Source: Euperipatoides rowelli (taxonomy: Eukaryota; Onychophora; Udeonychophora; Euonychophora; Peripatopsidae). From it: 13,344 nucleotides of DNA. Below the pieces are notes generated by a model. The model saw only the letters and a list, made by a program, of their open reading frames with translations, was not told where the DNA came from and searched no databases. The stretch lies in the NCBI GenBank assembly GCA_003024985.2, contig PXIH01S0008187.1; one strand, given 5' to 3'. The stretch's first letter is position 1. Each line of letters opens with the position of its first letter. The position numbers and the translations under genes are program-made. Positions 1 through 8,407 of the stretch are shown one piece after another.

Positions 1-66
1 TTTTTTGCAAATTGTCCTATATTTTTTTGCAAATTGTCCTATATTTTTTTGAAAATTTTCCTATAT
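1..66. repeat. 22-bp minisatellite, three copies
   Basis: Three head-to-tail copies of a 22-base unit (six T, then GCAAATTGTCCTATAT) fill positions 1-22, 23-44 and 45-66. The first two are identical. The third has changes that turn GCAAATTG into GAAAATTT. The array starts exactly at the window edge, so it may continue to the left. Confidence 0.9.
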
Positions 67-702
67 TTTTTTTTCTGGTCACTTTGACCCCTGTTATTGT
101 ATTATTTATTTTCTACTTCATTATATTACTGCACTGTTTATTAAAGGTATCAGTATAAATATAAAATAAAACAAATTTATAGGCAATGGATACGTAGCCT
201 ACTGTGTGCTAAAATTTATTTATGTTTGCTTAAATTTATTTATTATCTTAAAGATTTATTTCTTACTGCTGATTTTGTATAACATTCATTGTATTAATTT
301 TTAATTTTTTTTTTTAATTTTTATTAAATAAGGCCTACTGTAAGTTACTGGTGTGTTTATGTATCGTGCTATGCATTCTGATTACCATATATGTTTATAC
401 TGAAATGCTTGTTATTGTCCTTTTGTGATTGACTTGAAAATTATGTAAAAAAAAATCATGTTTCTATTTTTGATCCTTTATCGAATCTCTATATTGTTAC
501 CATTTGAAACAATTATTATTTTATGATAATTTCATCTCTGTAAATTGTCACAAGATACCATTGCATGACTGGATTTATGTTAGATATGTTTCCAAATGGC
601 AACAAAAACTTAAATAGGCAAAATTTTCAGAGATAAAGTTATCATAAGGGCAATTCCACTCAAACGTCAACCCAGACTAATTTTTATTTTTTTTTAAATA
701 TA
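67..702. other. AT-rich stretch, no gene seen
   Basis: This stretch holds only AT-rich sequence with short T and A runs and a few AGGCCTA-type words (for example near 331). I see no open frame with a conserved motif, no splice-bounded coding block and no RNA gene. Confidence 0.6.
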
Positions 703-1275
703 CCAACTAGTAGAAACCCCGTCAAAATCGACAGGAATTTTTTTTTTTTTTTGGGGGGGGGGGGCAAATAATTTTATGTCATGTTTGGAACTATGCTAAA
801 CACTTCCATGTTATTTCCTCCCTCCCCCAAAAAATAGCCCAGTCTATTTTCATTGTCTACACTATTGAACCTACCCACATGCCAAATTTCACGTTTGTGA
901 TGTTGGGAAGTAAAGCCTGTCAAAAATGATGGACTCCATTTGGAGGCCCCTAACACCTCCATGTGACCACCTAGGACCACGACCATTTACATACAAATTC
1001 TAGACTTCTCGGGTAACACAAATTTCAACTTAATCGGAGCATTTTAAAAAATTTCCATTTTCGGGGGCTCCCTAGCTATCCCCCCCCCCCCACATACCCC
1101 CCAAAAATGGCCAAGTTTATTTTCATTGTCTACACTGTGGAACCTACCCACAAACCTAACACAAAAAGCTGCAAGTCAATTGGACAAAACATTGGGGAGA
1201 AAATTCAATTTAAAGATTTCGGAATGACGGAATGACAGTTACACACAGAGAAAATTTGGTTTTTAATATAATACG
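703..1275 (+). mobile_element. Decayed dispersed repeat with 'TCATTGTCTACAC' modules
   Basis: Two modules are visible, at about 850-915 and 1118-1180. Each begins with TTTTCATTGTCTACAC, followed by GGAACCTACCCACA or TGAACCTACCCACA. The same module recurs five times at 9680-10190, so both loci belong to one repeat class. A possible left end is CCAACTAGTAGAAACCCC near 705, which corresponds to the AACTAGCTTTCGTACCCGG head of the other copy. The right end has a small tandem, CGGAATGA twice (about 1220-1236), then TTTTTAATATAATAC. A T15-G12 run (738-764) and a C run (1080-1091) lie inside. No coding capacity is seen. It looks like a non-autonomous element; the superfamily and exact ends are not decided by the sequence. 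Confidence 0.65.
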
Positions 1276-3560
1276 GTAATAATAATGTTATATATTTTTA
1301 GAAAGCTAATGAACCCCTCTGTCAGGAACTTAAATTTGTATGTCTTAGATGTCCATAGAAAAAAAAATCACCCCTCCCCATGTGTTTATGTACTATTCTT
1401 TAGGACAATCCATGCTATTTTGTGGTTGATTTGGTTTTAACAGTAGCCTATATACCTAAAGCTAAAATGTACATTGTTGGATTACTTAAGACCCTAGGTA
1501 AGTGTTTATGCAATGTGAGGCCTAAAAAGTTTGTGGTAACTAAGTCAGANTATCTACAAATGGGTTAACATTTCAATTTTACGACCGACACTAAAATCTA
1601 CCTTCAGTTTGTCACAGATTCTAGGTTTATTTTATTGACTGGAAGAATTAAATACAAAGGACATAATTGCGCCAATTATTTTATTTTTATTGTCGTCGGA
1701 TGTTAAATAACTTTCTAATGTTTGGAGCATTGTCAAATTGTTAGTGATTTACAAAAACTTGTTTTGACAATATTTCATGTTAGTCCAATGGACAACCCTT
1801 GCAGGAATATAAAAAGTTTCAAATGATTTAATATTAAGGCTACAGTAGGTCCTGAACAGAAGCCTAAAAAAACCCACTTACAAATTGATTAAAAATGAAC
1901 CAAATTATGTTTCATTAAACTATAAATAATATGCAAATCTTTTTATTTTTTTTATTTTCACATTTTATTGTCCTTTGGATAAGAAAAAAGAAAAAACAAA
2001 TTGGACTTAAAAAAAATCCTGCTGTTTTATATATAAAAAAAACACTTTATAAATTTACCTCTTCTCTATCAATTTTTTTACTGCAAAAATTAAACACTTA
2101 AATAATTTAAAAATTGTTTGCTTGCTAACAAAATGTAGCCCATATCAATAACCTACAATTTAAGAACTGACTCAATTTTGTGTATATCCCCTCTATTTTG
2201 TGTTTGAACATTTTTGATTCAGTTCATAGTATTTAACTATTAATATGCTTTTAAACTACAAATGGCTTTTACGTAGTACCGTAGCTGTTTGTGTTTTTAG
2301 CCGGTGTTTTAAAGCTTATTGTTCTTGATTAATACATATTAATTTTATTTATAAAAATTTTTACATTCTAACATGATTTATTCTTTTATTTACCATCCAA
2401 TAAGTCAACCTAATCATACGTTTTACATCCAACACCAAAAAATTTACATTTGACACCAAAACCCAAAATCATAGTTAAGTTTTAAATGGTCTTATTTTGC
2501 TTCTTGGATGTTAGTTTTATATTCAAAAATATTTAGTTGGTTTGAACTTGGAACATTCACAGAGTTTTAGGATTATGATAAATCTATGTCACAAATGTTG
2601 TTTTTCTGATTTACGTCCGACACTGGCAATAATTTTTTTTTTTGCTCAATGTACAAAAACATATTTTTAATAAGCGATATATCAAAATGTTCCCTGAGAA
2701 AACCTCTTTCAAATACACTGTGTTGGATAATTTAACTATAAAAGCAAGTTAAACAGGGTAAGAAAATGTTCTGATTCTACATCCGACACCGTGGAACTGC
2801 CCATAATAGTAATTAGGTTGTCAAATGGCAAAAGTAGGCTATTGATCAAGGTTAAATTAGATACGGCAATCACATAGTAAAAATCCAATTTGAGAAGGTC
2901 CAAACTACGTACTTTTTGGACACATAAATTTCAGAATTAATTACCGTAATTTGTTGCTGCTTGCTTTCATGTGCTATAAAAAACTATATGTCAGATATTT
3001 ACTTTCTGAAGTATTGGTGGATAAAAAAATAAGTTGGTCCAATTGCTATCTGACATGCAATATACAGTATGTGAAATTAAAATATCTGAACGGCCACATC
3101 ATGCAATACATTTGTAAGAGAGATTTAATTTTATTTTGGAAAAGCCTTGATAGTTTCTTGTGACAACTGTGATATTTTGATTTATTAAAATTATAGCTAA
3201 TTAAACATTCAAATAATAGGTATATTAAAACTAGGGATGAATTATGTAAACGTTTAAACTACCGTCAAAGTAATAAATGTTTAAAATTTCACAGCCTCGT
3301 TACGTAAAAAAAGTTTAAAAAATATCTAAGTTGTTAACACAATAAAATATCCTAATTAAATTGACTAATTTAGAAATTACCATTTATCTAAAACTGTTAT
3401 TTAGAGCACATTTGTAGCTTCAGAATGGTATAACAACAATTCAAGTAAAATTAATTCCTAAGGAAGGTGGAAACTTTTAAGATTTACCCTTATGTTAAAA
3501 TCGGTGATAAACAGAACCGTTTTCAATATAAGCTACAATAATTTATAATTTTTTTTTAAT
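1276..3560. other. Long AT-rich stretch without a gene; one ambiguous base at 1550
   Basis: No supported gene lies here. The base at 1550 is N, an unresolved call. An open frame of about 70 codons (2951-3163, +) has an AT-driven composition, no recognisable domain and no splice context, so I do not call it. The only structure I see is a short recurring word, described as a separate feature (1578-2790). Confidence 0.55.
1578..2790 (+). repeat. Five dispersed copies of a TTTACRTCCGACACC-like word
   Basis: Copies sit at 1578-1591 (TTTACGACCGACAC), 2422-2437 (TTTACATCCAACACCA), 2443-2458 (TTTACATTTGACACCA), 2610-2624 (TTTACGTCCGACACT) and 2777-2790 (TACATCCGACACC). The last two share a longer context, TCTGATT or CTGATTC upstream and TGG or GTGG downstream. 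The 2422 and 2443 copies are adjacent, 21 bases apart. All are in the same orientation. They could be remains of a decayed tandem array or transposon. Function is unknown. Confidence 0.5.
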
Positions 3561-3561
3561 C

Positions 3562-3933
3562 TAACTATATTAAAAGGCAAGCTTGGTCATGATGTCTGTC
3601 ACGCTGCTTGGCCATCTTCGGCGAGCCGATGAGCCCGAAGATGTTTTTGCTCTATTTTCTGTCCATAGATGTTGCTGTATCCATCATTTTTGACAGGCTT
3701 TTATAAAAGTCTAATCTTCTTCTTCTATAACTATAATAATGAGCAAGTTTGGTCATGATGTCTGTCATGCTGCTCGGCCATCTTCGGCAAGCCGATGACG
3801 CAAAAAAAGATGTTTTCGCTCTATTTTCTGTCCATAGATGTCGCTGTATCTGTCATTTTTGATGGGCTTTATATAGCAAGCTAAGAAGGAAGACATTAAT
3901 GTCCGTCATTTTTGACTGGCTTTTAAACTAGTT
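3562..3933 (+). repeat. Tandem repeat, two full copies and one fragment, with internal hairpin
   Basis: Copy A (3562-3727) and copy B (3728 to about 3870) start at the same TAACTATA motif and are 166 bases apart. Both carry GGTCATGATGTCTGTCA, GGCCATCTTCGGC, GCTCTATTTTCTGTCCATAG and CATTTTTGA. A third fragment (about 3899-3925) repeats only the last part, TCCGTCATTTTTGACTGGCTTTT. In copy A, CATCTTCGG (3613-3621) pairs with CCGAAGATG (3635-3643), a perfect 9-bp stem with a 13-base loop. In copy B the right arm has decayed to an A run plus AAGATG. About half of the substitutions between A and B fall at CpG sites (CG versus TG or CA). The block is more GC-rich than its surroundings and non-coding, and is probably a short non-autonomous element. 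Confidence 0.8.
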
Positions 3934-4526
3934 ATTTAATATAGAATTTGGCTTGAATGCACTAGAATAAAGTGAAAATTAGTTTAGGCGAAATAAATTC
4001 AATGATTCACAAATTTCACCATATCTTGCAGAAAGGTTTTAAATTTAAAAAAAAAACACACATAAAAGCTTGTTACAGTATATCTGGCCGCTTTCAACAG
4101 TTCAGTCCTTCACACTTCACAGACCAATCAGATGGTAGTTCAGTTCACTAGCACTAAATGGTTTGAAAACCTTATTTTTTTTTATTTATTTAGCCAGCGG
4201 ATTTTATAAAACAACTCTAAACAAAATCAAGTAGGCTGAAAATAAAACTTTAACAGTTTGTTTTTATTTGCATTATATATTCTTTAAGAATGTTTGGAAT
4301 TTTAATAAAAACATTTAAATTTTAATATCGATTTGTCTATAGGCTACAACAAACTTATTTTGGAAAACACTAGCCTACACTAGATTTTCTTTTCTTTATC
4401 AATTCAAATGTTTTCAAATTTAATTTGAATTTTAAGTTAGTATATTTTTGAAAATCAACTTAGGCCTTCTAAGGTAAAATTTGATCAACAGTCTACGGTA
4501 ATTGAATTTAAAAAAATGTGATCATG
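3934..4526. other. AT-rich stretch, no gene seen
   Basis: No coding block is seen. A CCAAT-type sequence (GACCAATCAG, about 4122-4131) lies in a slightly GC-richer patch (4085-4150), but there is no transcript start or downstream exon to tie it to, so I do not call a promoter. Confidence 0.5.
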
Positions 4527-4573
4527 CTTATGCTTTCATAATATCAAAGTCCATCGATATTATGAAGCATAAG
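4527..4573. repeat. Compact 18-bp inverted repeat (hairpin)
   Basis: CTTATGCTTTCATAATATC (4527-4545) faces GATATTATGAAGCATAAG (4556-4573) across a 10-base spacer. The arms pair along 18 bp, with one extra T in the left arm as the only defect. The stem can form on either strand. It is shorter than a usual animal pre-miRNA hairpin, and the flanks do not extend the pairing. It may be a small foldback element or a replication-slippage palindrome. Confidence 0.8.
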
Positions 4574-5833
4574 AGTGGAGTGAGTGTGAAGGATCAAACT
4601 ATCACATATTTGATGGCTCGTTTGTTATACTCATTTAATTGGTAGCCTACTATGTTTAAAAATTTTTTTTTTTCTCTTAGGTCTAAATTTTTTTTAAAAT
4701 AAAATGTTTGATTAAAACTAACACACAGTTGCAATTGATAGGAGACAAATGTAGAAAATATACCGTAAATATCAAAGACTTTGTTGCATAGTCTACTAAA
4801 CACAGCTTTATCAAAGTTTATCTCATCGCTACAGTTTATTGCAATACCCTTAATTGTATTAAAAAAAAAAATTTTTTAATTATTTACTAAAACTGAAATT
4901 AGTTATTATATTGGGACATAGGAATCATCGGTAAATTATATGGAAATAAACTAGTGTCTGGAATTAACCCTTCATAGTTGTTTTGGTGAGGGTTATTGCA
5001 GTCAAAATGCTAATTATTGAGATTTTAGTTCGTCTCATAAACAGCACGGTATGTCTAGAGAGCTAACACTGCAGTTTGTCCGTTTAATAAAACGAATGTA
5101 AAATAATGGTTAGTGTTAACTTAGTTTGTTTCTAACCAATCTTTAGTTTCAAATGTAAGAGAATACAGAGTGACAAGTGATTATTCATAAGCGATAAAAT
5201 AATACACATTTATCTTTCAGTGATGAAGCCGAGCAAAAAATATAATTAGCAATTTGGCTAACTAGAGTAGAAAATTTTTAGCACAAATATGATGTTCATA
5301 GGCCTAGTTTAATAAATTTTAATAATGAAATTTTTCATTAATAAAGAGCTATTTAAAAGCTATTTATGCTGAGTCAAAAATGAGCAAAATCTTAGATTTA
5401 ACCATTTTTTTGGCTAAAATGCTAGTGGGTGCTTAAATCCTACTTGTATAAATATAACGTTTTTCAATAATGCTTAAATGTTTGTGATTCATAATTAATG
5501 ATGACATGACGGTTGCATATATATTATTAATTATAATCTTTACATTACTGTGATTCTTTCATATTTAGGCCTATACACTGTAGTGGTATGTAGCATAGCC
5601 TATAATGTTTTGGTTAAAGCAACAGTTTGGCACTTAGAAATTAGAGTCATGGTACAGGTGTGAATGGAGAATTTGTGATATTTCCAAGTTTCCAGCAGTT
5701 CTGCTGCTTTGTTAACTAAAATGTTTTATTCTGTAATTTATATTGTAGGCCTATTGTGTAGCCTACTTGTATTTTTGTTTTTAAAAAATATTTTTGTTAG
5801 AACATTTTGGTCTTAACCAACTTTGTGAATTGG
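4574..5833. other. AT-rich stretch with a small AT hairpin, no gene seen
   Basis: One near-perfect palindrome is visible. TTTAATAATGAAA (5318-5330) and TTTCATTAATAAA (5333-5345) pair at 12 of 13 positions around a two-base centre. In DNA this AT-rich such a structure can arise by chance. TAGGCCTA octamers occur at 5299, 5567 and 5746. No credible coding exon was found. The open frame at 4594-4803 (-) is AT-driven and featureless. Confidence 0.5.
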
Positions 5834-5992
5834 TTAATAAATTAAATAAAAAATAAAAATAATCATTCGGCCTTCTAATACAAATTGAGGCCAGTTCCAG
5901 ATCAAACCTTTATAGAATGACTCAGTTGACAGCATAGCTCCTGACCGAATGGTGCAAATCTCCAGAAGCATGTTTAACTTTTCACAAATCAT
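5834..5992 (-). pseudogene. Coding-like open frame of unknown identity in a GC-elevated patch
   Basis: Minus-strand frame of 52 codons from an ATG at 5990-5992 to a TAA at 5834-5836. The first 40 or so residues have balanced composition (for example LNMLLEICTIRSGAMLSTES, then FYKGLIWNWPQF), while the last residues are AT-driven. The patch 5868-6010 is clearly more GC-rich than its flanks. A possible acceptor (ATATCCAG) ends just before AAGATG at the 5' side. The + strand of the same patch is also open for about 30 codons from an AG at about 5916 (DSIAPDRMVQISRS), so strand and coding status are uncertain. I recognise no domain. It may be an old transposon or pseudogene relic or an isolated exon. 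Confidence 0.2.
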
Positions 5993-7178
5993 CTTCTGGA
6001 TATTGTGAAAAGAGACAAGTTATCAGCATAACAAAATGTTAAGCTTTCACAAAGTGGACAAAATTCATGTTATTATTTTAATATTTTGTCACAAATTTAT
6101 AATTACATGGAAATTGTTATATTACCCATAAGCTTATACAGTATTTATAAATTAAAATTTTAAAAAATATATAGCCTACAGTAAATTTAGCCTGCATAGT
6201 TATATAGGCTACTGTATAGTCAAGGTATTTTAATAGCCTTGTAAGTTTTTTTTTTTTTTTTTTTTTTTTAAAAATCTTAACTATTATTATTATATATAGC
6301 CTGTGCTAAAAATTTTTTTTAACAAAATAAAATATCTATATTAATCTTTTTTTGAAGCTTAGTTAGCCCTGCTAGACTACAAACTACTTAAAATAATTAC
6401 TTAAAAGTATAAAACTTATTTTTTAAATAAATGTAAAATAGGCTACAAAAACATACTATGTAGGCTATCTACTCTTAATAATGTCTTGTTGATGTTCATT
6501 TTTATTTCTGCATTATAGTATCTAATTTTAGAGACCACAACAGCTGTAAATAAAAATCAAGTTTATACTGTACTTGGCAACTGTTTTTGTACAGTAAATT
6601 ATGTAAATACATTAGGCTATCTATAAAGAATAGTCCATAATCTTTTGAACTAATAGTTCTTTGTTGTGCTATATTGATGACACACAACTAAGTTCATATT
6701 AAGATTACATCAATTACTTGTAAGAGAAAACTTATTTCCTTCATTTAATACAGTAAACAAACACCCCCTCCCCCCTCTTAGCAAGCTATTTTTTTCCACA
6801 TTTCAGAAGTTGAAAACCTTATTGTACACTGTATAATCATTTTAAATTTACATAAGCTTAATATAAATTGTAATTGGATTGCTACAACCAAGTTTTTAAA
6901 TTTAAAATTAAAGTGAAAGTTTTAATTATTTTGTTTATTTCTAATAAATTTTAAATTAATCTCCCATGTATCGAGCATATTTGTTTTTTTGTTAATTCAT
7001 TAATAAATCTATTCTATGTAGGCTACAGTATAGGTTAAATGCCACTTTTTGCATCATAGCCATGCATCTTATGAAAGTTTTATTTGAATTCTTACAAACA
7101 ATAGACACAATTGTTTCATCTTCCCTTATTTAAAATAAAATGTTGAGCTCATTTCCTTTCTAATTTATTAATTTATTT
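5993..7178. other. AT-rich region upstream of the RAB30 exon
   Basis: No gene is supported. A run of 24 T lies at 6246-6269. The segment is dense in TAGCCTAC / GTAGGCTA words (about 6173, 6205, 6439, 6462, 6613, 7018). If 7181-7292 is an internal exon, this is the intron before it, and a non-coding first exon and promoter would lie further left, but I cannot place them. The open frame at 6502-6687 (-) has no recognisable motif. Confidence 0.5.
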
Positions 7179-7180
7179 AG
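7159..7180 (+). other. Probable splice acceptor before the RAB30 start exon
   Basis: A T-rich tract (TTTCTAATTTATTAATTTATTTAG) ends in TTTAG at 7176-7180, with a CTAAT sequence nearby that could serve as a branch point. This would start an exon at 7181, 25 bases before the ATG. A second AG at 7188-7189 is an alternative. The acceptor implies an upstream 5'-UTR exon. The alternative is that transcription starts close to 7181 without splicing, and the sequence cannot exclude this. Confidence 0.5.
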
Positions 7181-7205
7181 ATTATATAGCAAGCTGCTTC
7201 ATAGA

Positions 7206-7292
7206 ATGGAAGATTACAAATTCCTCTTCAAAGTTGTTTTAATTGGTAATGCTGGTGTGGGCAAGACCTGCTTAGTACGGCGCTTTACCCAG
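7206..7292 (+). CDS. Rab GTPase RAB30, first coding exon (29 residues, partial)
   Basis: RAB30 is a small GTPase that cycles between GTP and GDP forms, is lipid-anchored at its C terminus and acts mainly at the Golgi. This exon encodes residues 1-29. It starts MEDYKFLFKVVL, continues IGNAGVGKTCLVRRFTQ, and stops at a splice donor. The P-loop GxxxxGKT is residues 14-21 (G14, G19, K20, T21), which bind the GTP phosphates and magnesium. The run LIGNAGVGKTCLVRRFTQ is characteristic of RAB30 among Rabs; family members are about 200 residues, so most of the protein (switch regions, guanine-binding motifs, C-terminal cysteines) is missing. The start is well supported: A at -3 and G at +4 give a strong context, and an in-frame TAA lies upstream at 7161-7163. 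The donor CAG|GTAAGA follows codon 29 exactly, so the intron is phase 0. No frameshift or stop is present, and the exon looks intact. Confidence 0.93.
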
Positions 7293-7298
7293 GTAAGA
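7290..7298 (+). other. Splice donor of the RAB30 exon
   Basis: CAG|GTAAGA is a near-consensus animal 5' splice site, with GT at 7293-7294. It falls directly after the glutamine codon (residue 29), and in RAB30 proteins the next residues are a conserved GLFPPGQ. I found no exon starting with that peptide downstream in the window. Confidence 0.88.
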
Positions 7299-7499
7299 AA
7301 CCTCTTCTATGTTCTAGTCCCTAAAGATTTTCATTTCATCAAAAATAAAATGTGAAATTATTGTTTAAATTAAAAAGTTAATAGATATTTCCAGTTTATT
7401 TGTATTGTTTCTATTCACATCATTATTGAGAAATTGGCGCAAATGCCCACTCGGCTGGACGGACTTAGCCAACATTACATTCCTACAGATATACTGTAC

Positions 7500-7860
7500 A
7501 TAAGGTGTCCGTAATTTATTCACCTGATTAAGAAACTCAATGCAGGATATAAACTATAACATCTAATGAAAAATAGTTAATTACACATTGTTTGTTAATT
7601 CAAAAAAATTTTTTATTAATTATTTGGGATCATGACTATGGTTCCCCATTTGTAGCTCTAAGAATAACTAGTGTGTACTCGATTTCTCTCCACCATATTA
7701 TTTAATATTTTCTGTGACAATCCTGTCCCGTAATTCCCCCAGGCTAGTTACCTGTTTGCATACATGTTCTTTATGCAGCCCCACAAATTTATCAATGGGA
7801 GTGGTGTTAGGTGACCTTGGTGGTCATGCATCCGTCAAGGGATAAGGTCTCGTATTAATT
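7500..7860 (-). mobile_element. Remnant of a mariner-like transposon, C-terminal transposase end
   Basis: Reading the minus strand in pieces gives the C-terminal landmarks of an IS630/Tc1/mariner-type transposase. PPRSPN is at 7806-7823, preceded by a stop (7824-7826) where the family has W. TPID follows at 7791-7802; its D would be the third catalytic acidic residue. SLGELRDRIV comes next, then WWREIEY at 7675-7695 and LRATNGEP before a TAG at 7636-7638. Family members typically read WPPRSPDLTPLDFFLWG and WREIEYRL..RATNGAHIE. Frameshifts and internal stops make it inactive. The first two catalytic aspartates and the DNA-binding domain are missing. A possible terminal end, TAAGGTGTCCGTAATTTATT at 7501-7520, follows a TA, the usual mariner target, but I did not find its inverted partner. 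Confidence 0.8.
7636..7860 (-). pseudogene. Broken mariner-like transposase gene, 3' portion
   Basis: About 75 codons of the transposase 3' end remain, interrupted by at least one frameshift between the PPRSPN...TPID block and the LRDRIVTENI block's downstream partner, WREIEY. One stop replaces the W before PPRSP. The end of the protein (RATNGEP then stop) differs from the usual RATNGAHIE, so the last residues are also altered. The gene is antisense to RAB30. No RNA or protein product is expected. Confidence 0.75.
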
Positions 7861-8407
7861 TTTCGTCATATATTTTCCTTTATTATGTACTTTTTTTATT
7901 AATAAATAATTCTCAAAAATAAATAGATCCTCAAAATATTAATCCTAATATTAATTAATAGCCTACAAGCCAACAAAATCAATTTTCAATAGTCATTTTC
8001 ACGAGAGATTTTGAAACGCTCTAATAAACTTGAGACTTTTAAAGAAAGAAAAAAATAATATGAACATGGATATAATTATTTTATTTCTTTTTAATTTTGA
8101 AATTTATCGAATTTTATTAATATAGCCTAGCCTAAATTATGATAAATTTTTTTTAAAACACCAAACTTTATTCATTAATAATGGCAACATTACAATTACA
8201 TTTACTATAGGCTACAATTAATTAATTACCATATTATGTAAAGAAAAATATTTGGATATTTGGATTTTACTTAACTTAATAACTTTTATCAAGAATGTCC
8301 TTGCTTACAAGTTAGTAAATTTTATTATAAGAAACATAAAAATAAATCACTAGGCCTATTTTTAATAGTGAAGATTTAAAGCCCATAAATATCTAATAAA
8401 GTTAAAT
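7861..8407. other. AT-rich intronic stretch, no gene seen
   Basis: Only AT-rich sequence with several TAGCCTA / TAGGCCTA words (about 7961, 8126, 8207, 8351). The remaining 5' half of the mariner-like gene is not present here, so that element is truncated or eroded. Confidence 0.5.

Noticed and set aside
1-66. CRISPR-like repeat array
   Set aside because: The units are directly adjacent with no spacers, and the DNA is from an animal. This is a minisatellite.
774-986. Minus-strand open frame of 70 codons
   Set aside because: It lies inside the dispersed repeat at 703-1275, and its sequence follows the repeat modules. There is no recognisable domain.
2951-3163. Plus-strand open frame of 70 codons
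   Set aside because: Composition is rich in L, Y, K and I as expected from AT-rich DNA. No motif, acceptor or donor supports it.
4121-4131. CCAAT-type sequence as part of a RAB30 promoter
   Set aside because: It lies about 3 kb upstream with no transcript start, no GC island and no exon to link it to.
4106-4593. 11-bp inverted pair TCCTTCACACT (4106-4116) and AGTGTGAAGGA (4583-4593), possible ends of a small element
   Set aside because: The match does not extend beyond 11 bases and there is no target-site duplication or shared internal sequence. Chance is likely.
4594-4803. Minus-strand open frame of 69 codons
   Set aside because: It contains runs driven by poly-T and poly-A sequence and shows no conserved feature.
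6502-6687. Minus-strand open frame of 61 codons upstream of RAB30
   Set aside because: AT-driven composition and no known motif or splice context.
7183-7192. ATATAGCAAGCT just before the RAB30 ATG resembles ATATAGCAAGCT at 3871-3882 in the tandem repeat
   Set aside because: The shared word is short and AT-rich and the flanks differ, so I do not infer a repeat-derived 5' exon.
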